From an uncultured Collinsella sp. (GTDB taxonomy: Bacteria; Actinomycetota; Coriobacteriia; Coriobacteriales; Coriobacteriaceae), in contig CAKUON010000007.1 in the NCBI GenBank assembly GCA_934668875.1, forward strand, positions 62,001-126,000: a stretch of 64,000 bases of DNA, read 5' to 3'. A program made the position numbers and the translations under genes. The notes beneath the pieces were generated by a model. It saw only the letters and a list, made by a program, of their open reading frames with translations, did not search any database and was not told the DNA's origin. This document shows positions 33,705-41,155 of this stretch, in pieces. Each line of letters opens with the position of its first letter. Positions within the stretch are counted from its first letter, which is position 1.

Positions 33705-34613
33705 TTACTTGCGCATCAAGCCGCCGCGCTCGTCGATGGCGTCCCAGAAGGCATCGGCAAAGCGGGGGTCGCTTGCAGCCATGAGGGCGTTGGTGGCCAT
33801 CCAGCCAGAGGGAGTGCCGGTGTCGTAGCCCGACAGCGGGTCGATGACGACGGCGTACATGGCTTCGCGGTCGAGCGAACGGGCCATGGCGTCGGTGAGT
33901 TGGATCTCGCCGCCCTTGCCGGCCTGCTGATCTGCCAGCAAGTCCATGACCAGCGGGCTCAGCAGATAACGGCCGACGATGTACAGGTTGGAGGGAGCTG
34001 CCTCGGGGGCAGGCTTCTCAACCAGACCGCCGATACGCCAGACAGCGCCCGGCTCGGCATCGGCAACATTCTCGAAGCCCTCGAGCGAGCCCACGCGGTC
34101 GCCGGCGATAACGCCGTAACGGCTGACTTCCTCGGGAGCGCACGCGGCGACAGCGATAACCGAAGCGCCACCGTGCTCCTTGGAGACGGCGAGCATCTTG
34201 TCGCAGATGTCACGGTTGGGCACAACGTAGTCGCCCAGAAGAACCAGGAAGTTCTCCCCTGCCACGGCGTCGGCGGCAGAGCGGATAGCATGGCCGAGGC
34301 CCTTGGGCTCGTACTGATAACGGAAATCGACCGGCATACCCCCAGCGTGGGCGACGGCATCGGCATAGGCGTTCTTGCCGCGCTCGCGCAGCAGGTTCTC
34401 GAGCGAGCGATCGGGCTGGAAGTAGCTCAGCAGCTCGGGCTTACCGGGAGAGGTAACGATGATGGCGTCGTCGACCTCCTCGGGGTCGAGTGCCTCCTCG
34501 ACGACGTACTGGATGACCGGCTTGTCGAGCACCGGCAGCATCTCTTTAGGCGTGCACTTGGTGCCAGGCAGAAAACGCGTGCCAAGACCGGCGGCGGGGA
34601 TGATTGCCTTCAT
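33705..34613 (-). CDS. galU: UTP-glucose-1-phosphate uridylyltransferase
   Basis: 302 residues from ATG 34613 with AAAGGATC upstream; the open frame further up to 34697 is non-coding leader. GalU makes UDP-glucose for cell-envelope glycans and galactose metabolism. Nucleotide-binding signature AAGLGTRFLPGTKCTPKEMLP at the N-terminus, substrate motifs VEEALDPE, EPKGLGHAI, GDYVVPN and GLVEKPAPE. It has its own promoter and terminator and separates rplJL from rpoBC. Confidence 0.95.
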   Translation of the reverse strand: MKAIIPAAGLGTRFLPGTKCTPKEMLPVLDKPVIQYVVEEALDPEEVDDAIIVTSPGKPELLSYFQPDRSLENLLRERGKNAYADAVAHAGGMPVDFRYQYEPKGLGHAIRSAADAVAGENFLVLLGDYVVPNRDICDKMLAVSKEHGGASVIAVAACAPEEVSRYGVIAGDRVGSLEGFENVADAEPGAVWRIGGLVEKPAPEAAPSNLYIVGRYLLSPLVMDLLADQQAGKGGEIQLTDAMARSLDREAMYAVVIDPLSGYDTGTPSGWMATNALMAASDPRFADAFWDAIDERGGLMRK

Positions 34614-34860
34614 GTTATTCAAAGATCCTTTCGCAGGCGCAAAAGCGCCCCATGCGTGCGGCACACAGCCGCAGACCAAATTGCGATACCCAAGCATCTT
34701 ACCGCTGGAACTATATGTCGCTACAAGGCAGAGACAATTCTTCAGCAGGTCAACGCAAATTATTGCTCGAATGGTGCAATTTTATTGCCCAACGGCAGGA
34801 CACCCGATACGACGCAAATCACAGAACATGACAGTTTGAGCAACCGATGCCGAGGGACCG
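34614..34860 (-). promoter_or_regulatory. galU upstream region with promoter
   Basis: No gene is seen. On the minus strand TTGTCT (34737-34732), 16 bases, TATAGT (34715-34710) forms a plausible sigma-70 promoter about 97 bases before the galU start. The stretch is more AT-rich than its surroundings. Confidence 0.55.
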
Positions 34861-34900
34861 AAAAACAAAAAAGACGGGGTTCGCAATGCGAACCCCGTCT
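34861..34900 (-). terminator. Terminator of rplJL
   Basis: Minus-strand stem AGACGGGGTTCGC / GCGAACCCCGTCT followed by TTTTTTGTTTTT, 28 bases after rplL. It separates rplJL from galU and rpoBC. Confidence 0.95.
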
Positions 34901-34927
34901 GCAAAGAAATCTGGCGAGAAAGCCTGA

Positions 34928-35305
34928 TTACTTGAGGGTGACAGCAGCGCCAGCAGCCTCGAGCTTCTCCTTGGCAGCCTCGGCGTCCTCCTTCTTGGCA
35001 CCCTCGAGAACAGCCTTGGGAGCGCCCTCGACGACCTCCTTGGCCTCCTTCAGGCCAAGGTTGGTGAGCTCACGGACGGCCTTGATGACCTGGATCTTGT
35101 TGTCGCCGAAGCCCTCGAGCACGACGTCAAACTCGGTCTTCTCCTCGGCCTCAGCAGCGCCAGCAGCGGGAGCGGCGACAACAGCAGCAGGAGCAGCGGC
35201 GGAAACGCCGAAGGTGTCCTCGATAGCCTTGACGAGCTCGGAAGCCTCGAGAAGGGTCATTTCCTTAAGAGCATCGATGATCTCATCGGTGGTAAGCTTA
35301 GCCAT
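34928..35305 (-). CDS. rplL: 50S ribosomal protein L7/L12
   Basis: 125 residues from ATG 35305 (GAAAGGAC upstream); 11 codons of open frame before it are ignored because [10 protein letters not shown] is the family start. L7/L12 forms the flexible stalk that recruits EF-Tu and EF-G. N-terminal dimer domain, Ala-rich hinge (about residues 32-52), C-terminal domain with [10 protein letters not shown] and [13 protein letters not shown]. Second gene of rplJL. Confidence 0.98.
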   Translation of the reverse strand: MAKLTTDEIIDALKEMTLLEASELVKAIEDTFGVSAAAPAAVVAAPAAGAAEAEEKTEFDVVLEGFGDNKIQVIKAVRELTNLGLKEAKEVVEGAPKAVLEGAKKEDAEAAKEKLEAAGAAVTLK

Positions 35306-35407
35306 TTCTAAGTCCTTTCGGTTTCCGTGCGGATGCACGGAGATCAGTTAAAACACGGCGCGAATGCGCCAGGGGTGCGGCGTTGCCGCCGCGGGTGAAA
35401 ACAGCGA

Positions 35408-35929
35408 CTAGGCTGCCTTCTGCTCGGAGACCTGCTGGATCGAACGAGCGAGACCAGAGGAAACGCCGTTGACGCAGACAGCGATGTCGCGAGCGAAACC
35501 GGAGATGAGGCCGGCGATCTGGCCGAGAAGCTGATCCTTGGTGGGCAGCTCGGCGATAGCCTTAACATCATCAGCGGAAACGGCCTTGCCGTCGGAGATA
35601 CCGCCCTTGATCTCAAGGACGCCCTTGGACTTAGCGGAGAAGTCCTTAAGGGCCTTAGCGGCCTCGACCGGCTCGGTCTCGTAGAACACATAAGCAACGG
35701 GGCCGGCGAGGATCTCGTCGATCTCGGGCTGCTCCTGGTTCTTGAGAGCGATCTTGACCAGGTTGTTCTTGTAGACCTTCATCTCGGCGCCGCACTCGCG
35801 AAGCTGATGACGCAGCTCCTGAGCCTGCTTAACCGTCAGACCGTTGTAGTTGACGACGAACAGACCGGCGTTCTCGGCGATACGGGACTCGATCTCTGCA
35901 ACCTTGTCGATCTTGTACTGCTGGGGCAT
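35408..35929 (-). CDS. rplJ: 50S ribosomal protein L10
   Basis: 173 residues. L10 anchors the L7/L12 stalk on 23S rRNA. N-terminal FVVNYNGLTVKQAQELR and middle KVYKNNLVKIAL are typical; the C-terminal helix that binds L12 dimers is present. ATG behind AGGAGGTG. The transcript begins with a structured leader containing an L10-binding motif and an intrinsic terminator (35995-36125), so the gene is likely autoregulated. Confidence 0.97.
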   Translation of the reverse strand: MPQQYKIDKVAEIESRIAENAGLFVVNYNGLTVKQAQELRHQLRECGAEMKVYKNNLVKIALKNQEQPEIDEILAGPVAYVFYETEPVEAAKALKDFSAKSKGVLEIKGGISDGKAVSADDVKAIAELPTKDQLLGQIAGLISGFARDIAVCVNGVSSGLARSIQQVSEQKAA

Positions 35930-35994
35930 GAATTACACCTCCTCGAATTCTTTCCGGGCACGGTCCGCCACAAGGACGTGACGGGGGCATGTCC

Positions 35995-36032
35995 AAAAAG
36001 AAAGCCCCCGCGCTGCATGAGCGACGGGGGCG
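35995..36032 (-). terminator. Attenuator-type terminator in the rplJ leader
   Basis: Minus-strand stem GCCCCCGTCGC / GCGCGGGGGC followed by TTTCTTTTT, 65 bases before rplJ. It is placed inside the leader, downstream of the L10-binding motif, so it probably limits transcription when L10 is in excess. Confidence 0.85.
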
Positions 36033-36044
36033 AGAAGACATATC

Positions 36045-36135
36045 TACTCGACCACCTCGGCTGGCGGGATGTCCCATTAAGCTCGCGGGTAAGACCCGTT
36101 TGCGCCGGCTGTCTCTGGCAGCGGATTCGTGCGTG
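36045..36135 (-). promoter_or_regulatory. Ribosomal protein L10 leader
   Basis: The minus-strand leader contains AGAGACAGCCGG, then CTTAAT, then GCCAGCCGAGGTGG, the conserved blocks of the L10 leader known from Bacillus and other Gram-positives. The L10(L12)4 complex binds this RNA. Here it precedes an intrinsic terminator, which suggests control by transcription attenuation. Confidence 0.8.
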
Positions 36136-36145
36136 AACCGAAAGT

Positions 36146-36174
36146 ATTATGGCGGGGACCCCGGCGTCGGTCAA
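36146..36174 (-). promoter_or_regulatory. Promoter of rplJL
   Basis: Minus-strand TTGACC (36174-36169), 17 bases, CATAAT (36151-36146). The -35 box touches the outer arm (36171-36190) of palindrome E3, so extrusion or protein binding there would affect this promoter. Confidence 0.8.
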
Positions 36175-36373
36175 CGGGCACGAGGATTCGTACACAAACC
36201 CTGCATACGCTCCGGTCCGAGGGGCCGGGTTGAGATTTTCGCTCGGTCAAGTCCTGGCTCGCACGAAGAGCACATTAAGTGCTCTTCGGCTCGTGCGGAA
36301 TCTACGAAAATCTCAACCCGGCCCCTCGGACCGGAGCTGCGGTAACTTTGCTGCGAATCCTCGTGTCCGTTGA
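36171..36373 (-). repeat. Large palindrome E3, double-nested
   Basis: Inner arms 36209-36241 and 36305-36337 are a perfect 33-bp inverted repeat. The core between them (36242-36304) shares AGTCCTGGCTCGCACG, stem AAGAGCAC/GTGCTCTT with loop ATTAA, and CGGCTCGTGCGGAA with E1 and E2. A second, outer pair of arms (36171-36190 with 36354-36373) matches at 19 of 20 positions. The left outer arm reaches the -35 box of the rplJ promoter. Confidence 0.9.
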
Positions 36374-36432
36374 GCGACGCGCCCCACGCATAACCCTTAT
36401 GTCGGTGGGCTGATGCGTTGCATCCCTGATGA

Positions 36433-37569
36433 CTACAGGGTTGAAACGAAGGTGGACAGGCGGCGGAGGCCTTCGTCTAGATCATGGTCGGAGACGCAGT
36501 AGCTTAGGCGGATGTGGCCTTCGGTGCCGAAGCAGTCGCCCGGGACTAGGGCTACGTTTGCCTCTTTGATGGCTTTGATGCAGAAGGCTTCGCTGGTTAG
36601 GCCGAACTTTTTGATGCTCGGGAAAGCGTAGAAGGCTCCTGCGGGCTCTACTGCGTCGAGGCCCATGGCGTCCAAGGCCGCGAGCACGCGCTTGCGACGG
36701 GCTCGGTAGACTTTGAGCATGGGGGTTGGGTCGACGGTCAGGGCTCGGGCCGCGGCGTCCATCTCGAAGGAGACGGCACTCGATACTAGGTATTGGTGAG
36801 CTTTTGCGATCTCGGCGATGACGGGTGCCGCTGCTGCGAGCCAGCCCAGGCGCCAGCCGGTCATAGCCCAGGGCTTGGAGAAGCTCTCGATGACAACCGT
36901 CTGCTCACGCAGCTCCGGGTGACGCTGGGCAAAGCGCTCGTAGCCATCCACATAAACCAGGCGGTTGTATACGTCGTCGCAGACCACGTAGATGCCCGCC
37001 TCCTCCGCCACGCGCGCCACGGCGTCGAGCGACGCCGTGTTGAGGATGCAACCCGTAGGATTGTTGGGCGAGCAGATGACGATGGCCTTGGTCGCCGGCG
37101 TCACGTAAGCACGAAGTGCGTCTTCGTCAATCTGGAATTGCGCAGGCTCCGTATCCAAAAAGACCGCCTTGGCGTGATTGGCCACGACGATGCTCTCGTA
37201 CAGGCCAAAGGCCGGCGTGGGAATAATGACCTCGTCGCCTGGGTTGAGCATAGCCATGAATGCTGCCGACAGGGCCTCGGTCGCACCGTCGGTCAGGATG
37301 ACCTCATCGGCGGAAAACGTAAGGCCCGCGTCCCCCATGTAGGCAGATAACGCCTCACGCAGGGCGGGGCGCCCGTTGTTGGGCGGATAGTGCGTGTCAC
37401 CGCGGTCCAGTGCGGCGGTCACCTCGGCGCTAATCACATCGGGCGTGGGAAAATCGGGCTCGCCAAGCGCAAGCGCGATGCACCCCGGGTGCTGGGCGGC
37501 GAGCGCGTTGATTCGGCGGATACCGGAGGGCTTGAGCGTGGCAAGCGAGGTATTCATGGGCAGTCGCAT
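36433..37569 (-). CDS. PLP-dependent aminotransferase, class I (aspartate/aromatic type)
   Basis: 378 residues. Fold-type I features: GEPDFPTPD, YPPNNGRPALREA, SPNNPTGCIL, and the PLP lysine in SFSKPWAMTGWRLGW; the substrate-carboxylate Arg is in GHIRLSYC near the C-terminus. It resembles the AspB/PatA/AraT group; the exact amino acid pair cannot be told. ATG at 37569 behind GAAAGG; a start at MNTSL four codons in is an alternative. Convergent to palindrome E3, with no clear U-rich terminator in 36374-36432. Confidence 0.88.
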   Translation of the reverse strand: MRLPMNTSLATLKPSGIRRINALAAQHPGCIALALGEPDFPTPDVISAEVTAALDRGDTHYPPNNGRPALREALSAYMGDAGLTFSADEVILTDGATEALSAAFMAMLNPGDEVIIPTPAFGLYESIVVANHAKAVFLDTEPAQFQIDEDALRAYVTPATKAIVICSPNNPTGCILNTASLDAVARVAEEAGIYVVCDDVYNRLVYVDGYERFAQRHPELREQTVVIESFSKPWAMTGWRLGWLAAAAPVIAEIAKAHQYLVSSAVSFEMDAAARALTVDPTPMLKVYRARRKRVLAALDAMGLDAVEPAGAFYAFPSIKKFGLTSEAFCIKAIKEANVALVPGDCFGTEGHIRLSYCVSDHDLDEGLRRLSTFVSTL

Positions 37570-37662
37570 GGCGTTCCTTTCGTAAGGGTTGCACTAGGAT
37601 AGCGCGGCGGGGCGCCGCCAGACGGTGTAACCTAAACGGAAACGGACTGGAAAGGAGATGGC

Positions 37663-38322
37663 ATGGAGGCGAACCAGCAGGCCAATAAGCCAAAAACGCT
37701 GCAGAAGATCGCATACGTCAGTATTCCCGATAGCACCGATCTTGAGTTTTTGCTCTGGGACCTTCAGGATGCCATCGCAGCCTACGCGCAGCTTTCCGGC
37801 ACCGCACTCCCCCATCCAGTCGACTTGAAGGCGAATAGCGCCGATACTGCCGACGGCATCGTGCTCGCCGTTGAGGATACGCCCGTTGACGAGGCAGTGG
37901 CAGACATCGCCAAAGCGCTCGATCGCTTTGGCGATACGGGAACGCGCGTCTATGTCGTCGTTCAAGCCGCCTGCGAGCGAACCGAGGGGGCGTGCATGCT
38001 CATCGAGCGCTTGCGCCAAGCTTGCGAACTCCGTAGGCTAACGTGGTGCGGCGGCGTTATCGCCTGCACCGGCAGCGGCATCGCGGCGCTTCGCCATTCC
38101 CCGCGCATGGGACTCCTGCGTCGGCCTTTTTCCGAAGCGACGGATAAGCTGGTGGGCGCCGTGCGCATGGGGTGCTCGGTTGAACATGCGCAGCTGCTCG
38201 GCGGCGGAAATGCCAGTAGCGTCGACACCGACGGCATGGTGCACGTCAAGCCCGCCGTGCCCGCACCAATCTGGCGCGCCATCATCAAACGCCTCGGCGC
38301 CCATGCTCAATCAAATATCTAA
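37663..38322 (+). CDS. Hypothetical protein, possible flavodoxin-like fold
   Basis: 219 residues, not recognised. ATG behind AAAGGAGATG. It alternates strands and helices: LQKIAYVSIPD, DGIVLAVEDTPVDEAVADIAKALD, RVYVVVQAACERTEGACMLIERLRQACE, TWCGGVIACTGSGIAAL. The order and the Gly/Cys-containing third strand recall NADPH-dependent FMN reductase/flavodoxin-like proteins, but the usual flavin loop (SxRxxS or T/SxTGxT) is absent. No signal peptide or membrane segment. Divergent from the aminotransferase and convergent with the glycosylase remnant. Confidence 0.5.
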   Translation: MEANQQANKPKTLQKIAYVSIPDSTDLEFLLWDLQDAIAAYAQLSGTALPHPVDLKANSADTADGIVLAVEDTPVDEAVADIAKALDRFGDTGTRVYVVVQAACERTEGACMLIERLRQACELRRLTWCGGVIACTGSGIAALRHSPRMGLLRRPFSEATDKLVGAVRMGCSVEHAQLLGGGNASSVDTDGMVHVKPAVPAPIWRAIIKRLGAHAQSNI

Positions 38323-38323
38323 A

Positions 38324-38383
38324 TTAGAGAGCGGTCCAGTCAACGGCTTCGCGCCAGCGCTCAATAAGGCGCTCCAGGTGCCA
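38324..38383 (-). pseudogene. C-terminal remnant of the interrupted DNA-deoxyinosine glycosylase gene
   Basis: The minus strand reads WHLERLIERWREAVDW-TAL and then a stop codon (TAA at 38326-38324). This resembles the last residues of DNA-deoxyinosine glycosylase-like proteins (form xxWSLERLxxAWxEAL). The N-terminal half of such a protein is at 39384-39593 on the same strand, about 1 kb away, with AT-rich DNA between. The middle part of the gene (roughly 80 residues) is missing. Confidence 0.6.
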
Positions 38384-39383
38384 TGACTCGATTGTTCAAG
38401 GAAAAACATACTCAACCCCTATTGTACAAGGCAATGGTGGAGCGCACCTTTTCCCTTAAAACCCAGGGTTTCGAGCATGTGAAACCTTGAATTGCCCTAT
38501 ATATTTGTATAGGTAAAGAGGGTAAAGCTCTGTTCCTTAAACTTCACTTGTTCATGTCATCGCTACAAGCTGGAAGTTATTAAACAGCAATCATCGCCCC
38601 TACTGCGTTATAGATAATATGGAGCACAACTGAGCCCCATAAACAATTTGTTCTTTTATACACTGCATCACAAAAAAAGTGCAAAGCCAGAAGGGAGATC
38701 ACATACTCTACCGGCAACACATCAAAATATAGCTTTCCAATAATTACCCATCTTACCGGGTAATGTATCGAAAGAAAAAGAACCGAATTGATAATACCAA
38801 CTATCCACTGGTTTCTTATCAATCCTGACAATCTTGTTTGAATGTATCCCCTAAATATAATTTCTTCTTCGAGAGCAGCGAAGAAGAAAATGATCCAGTT
38901 TATCAATAAGGGCTCCATAAACGATATGGATTTCCCTTGTGCCTTAAACAGCACCGTTTGTATAGCAAGCAGAAAAATTCCACCAATAACACCTAGAATA
39001 ATGCTGTTTTTTAGCTTATCGGTGTTAATTCCAACACTGTCTATTTTCTGTTTGTTGTAATGGAAAAAGCATGCGAAAAGTAAAATCAAGACAAGAGGAA
39101 TCCAAACTTGTGACAGATTTAATATGAGCACGCTTGTATTTGTTGTATAAAGCCAGCCATGAAAAAATGCACTGCCCATTATGAGGCAATATACGGTAAT
39201 TGCTTTTATACCATCTTTTTTTTCATACTCCAGTAGGTTGTTTTTATACTTTTCACTTGTCCACTCCATCGATACTTCTCCTCTCCACAAATTTCGATTT
39301 GTCAATTCTGCGATGGTCTTCAGCTTCAACTTCTCACTATCTGGACTGACCAGGCTTTCTATTTCATGCTCAAATACTCCGTT
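38384..39383. mobile_element. AT-rich inserted segment carrying a CPBP protease gene
   Basis: About 1,000 bases much richer in A and T than everything around, placed between the two halves of a glycosylase gene. It holds one complete gene (38580-39269) and about 200 bases without a gene, including a TATATATTTGTATAGG-like stretch. No transposase, integrase or terminal repeats are visible; near one edge ATTGTTCAAGG and ATTGTACAAGG form an imperfect direct repeat (around 38391 and 38422). The base composition suggests horizontal origin. Confidence 0.6.
38580..39269 (-). CDS. CPBP family intramembrane metalloprotease (Abi domain)
   Basis: 229 residues from ATG 39269 (GAGGAG 7-10 bases upstream). 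About six to seven membrane segments. The three CPBP motifs are present: EEEIIFRGYIQ (Glu-Glu and Arg), LFLSIHYPVRW (His) and LLALHFFCDAVY (second His). The family contains eukaryotic CAAX prenyl proteases and bacterial proteins linked to bacteriocin maturation or immunity. Codon use is AT-rich, unlike its neighbours. No bacteriocin gene is seen nearby. Confidence 0.85.
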   Translation of the reverse strand: MEWTSEKYKNNLLEYEKKDGIKAITVYCLIMGSAFFHGWLYTTNTSVLILNLSQVWIPLVLILLFACFFHYNKQKIDSVGINTDKLKNSIILGVIGGIFLLAIQTVLFKAQGKSISFMEPLLINWIIFFFAALEEEIIFRGYIQTRLSGLIRNQWIVGIINSVLFLSIHYPVRWVIIGKLYFDVLPVEYVISLLALHFFCDAVYKRTNCLWGSVVLHIIYNAVGAMIAV

Positions 39384-39593
39384 TTAAGGTTCGCCCTCGT
39401 TGGGCGGCACGGGCGCACCGAGGCACGCGGCCATCACGCGCCAAAAGCGGTTCTGGGGGTTACCGTAATAAAAGGCATTGGCGCGCGAAAGCACCGAAGG
39501 AAACGACCCGAGCACCAAAACGCGCGAACACTCGTCAAACACGGGCTCAAACCCATGCTCAATATGTTGATAGCCCTCGTCAGACGTTGCCAT
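39384..39593 (-). pseudogene. N-terminal fragment of a DNA-deoxyinosine glycosylase-like protein
   Basis: 69 residues. HIEHGFEPVFDECSRVLVLG, SFPSVLSRANAFYYGN and PQNRFWRVMAACLG match the N-terminal third of the small uracil-DNA-glycosylase-fold family annotated as DNA-deoxyinosine glycosylase (usually 160-180 residues). It stops after NEGEP where the family continues, exactly where the AT-rich segment begins. Start ATG four bases from the end of the amylase gene. Almost certainly inactive, because the substrate-binding C-terminal half is lost. Confidence 0.75.
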
Positions 39594-39596
39594 GGC

Positions 39597-40973
39597 CTAG
39601 GCCCTCAGCAGATAACGCACCTCGTAGGGCGCAAGCTCAAGGGAGCCCGCCAGCTCGACCGTGGGCACGCCGTCGCCAAGCAGGTCGACGAAGGAGCCGT
39701 TGAGTTCGCCGGCGGTGAAGGTATACCTCTCGTTCACGGCATTGACCGCCACGAGTACCGTCGCGTCGTCGCAGGCGCGCTCGAACAACAGCTGCTTGTT
39801 CTGGATCACCACGTTGCGATAGGCACCGTAGTTGAGAGCACGGGCAGCCGCGTCGTCGGCCGAGCGAAGGTGCGCAAGCTGCGTGATGAACGCCGTCAGC
39901 TCGTTGGGCGCAGGCTCATTGAGCGCAGGTCGCAGCGCCCAGTCGCCATCGGGGCCACCCTTTTCGCCGGCAATTCCCCACTCGCTGCCATAGTAGACGC
40001 ACGGGATGCCCGGCATGCCAAAGAGCATGCCATAAGCGGGGCGCAGACAGGACTTGTCCGTCAGGATGCTCGCCAGGCGCGGCACATCGTGGTTGTCGAC
40101 AAACGACAGCAGATGTTTGCCGCGGTAGATGCACCAAGGGTCGCCGCCAAACTGACGGTGCAGCGAATGGGCGATCTCGAACATGTTGACCGAGTTAAAG
40201 CTGGAGTACAGGCCCTTGTAGCACTCGTAGTTGGTGCAGGAGTCGAGCATCTCGTCGTTGACGATTTGGTTGTAGTCGCCGTGGAGCGTCTCGCCAATCA
40301 GCACAAAGTCGGGCTTGAGCTCACGGGTAAAAGTATGCAGGCGGCGCATAAAATCGCGATCGAGCATATAGGCAACGTCCAAGCGCAGGCCGTCGACGCC
40401 AAAGACCTCGGCCCAGCGACGCACGGACTCAAGCAGGTAATCGACCACGGCGGGGTTTTGTAGGTTGAGCTTCACGAGCTCAAAATGGCCCTCCCAGCCC
40501 TCATACCAAAAATCATCGCCGTAGCACGAGTCACCGTCAAAGCTGATATGGAACCAATCCTTGTAGGGCGAGTCCCACTTGCGCTCCTGAACATCGCGGA
40601 AGGCCCAAAAGCCGCGACCGACGTGGTTGAAGACGGCATCAAGCACCACGCGGATGCCATGGGCGTGCAGCGTCTCGCACACGGCGGCAAAGTCGGCATC
40701 CCCACCCAGGCGGCGGTCGATATGGCGCAGGCTGCGCGTATCGTAGCCGTGGCTATCAGACTCGAGCGGCGGGTTGATCAGCACAGCGCCAATACCGAGT
40801 TTTTGCAGGTAGTCGGCCCATTGGGCAATCTTCATGATGGGGGCATCGGGGTTAGGCGCGGCATTGGCAGCCTGGGCGAGCTCATCCTCGGCAACAGGCG
40901 CGGCGTTTTCGCGCGGGGCACCGCAAAAGCCCAGCGGATAGATCTGATAGAACGTCGTCTCGTATGCCCACAT
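39597..40973 (-). CDS. Alpha-amylase family glycoside hydrolase (GH13)
   Basis: 458 residues, no signal peptide, so intracellular. GH13 regions: DAVFNHVG (I), GLRLDVAYM with the nucleophile Asp (II), LIGETLHG with the acid/base Glu (III), FVDNHDVPR with the transition-state Asp (IV). The start MWAYETTFYQIYPLGF resembles cytoplasmic maltodextrin-active enzymes. C-terminal beta domain with ERYTFTAGELNGSFVDLL. Likely acts on malto-oligosaccharides taken up by the cell; specificity is not determined. Preceded by a 180-base gap containing a palindrome. Confidence 0.92.
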   Translation of the reverse strand: MWAYETTFYQIYPLGFCGAPRENAAPVAEDELAQAANAAPNPDAPIMKIAQWADYLQKLGIGAVLINPPLESDSHGYDTRSLRHIDRRLGGDADFAAVCETLHAHGIRVVLDAVFNHVGRGFWAFRDVQERKWDSPYKDWFHISFDGDSCYGDDFWYEGWEGHFELVKLNLQNPAVVDYLLESVRRWAEVFGVDGLRLDVAYMLDRDFMRRLHTFTRELKPDFVLIGETLHGDYNQIVNDEMLDSCTNYECYKGLYSSFNSVNMFEIAHSLHRQFGGDPWCIYRGKHLLSFVDNHDVPRLASILTDKSCLRPAYGMLFGMPGIPCVYYGSEWGIAGEKGGPDGDWALRPALNEPAPNELTAFITQLAHLRSADDAAARALNYGAYRNVVIQNKQLLFERACDDATVLVAVNAVNERYTFTAGELNGSFVDLLGDGVPTVELAGSLELAPYEVRYLLRA

Positions 40974-41073
40974 AGCAACCTCCCGGTAAGCTCAACACAA
41001 CGACATCCATTGTATGCCCAGCAGGGTAGCTATTTTGGGACGGGGCTCTTTTAGCTACCCCAGCCCCTTTCTA

Positions 41074-41140
41074 AGTTGCGGTGAAATACGGACTGTTTGC
41101 CGTGTTTATTGGACCCAGCAGTCCGTATTCCACCGCAACT
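41074..41140. repeat. Palindromic intergenic repeat, 22-bp arms
   Basis: Arms 41074-41095 and 41119-41140 (AGTTGCGGTGAAATACGGAC and complement) pair with one mismatch around a 23-base loop. There is no U-run, so it is more likely a REP/MITE-like repeat than a simple terminator. It lies between the amylase start and the MFS stop codon. Confidence 0.75.
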
Positions 41141-41155
41141 GATGAGGGGACGTGA

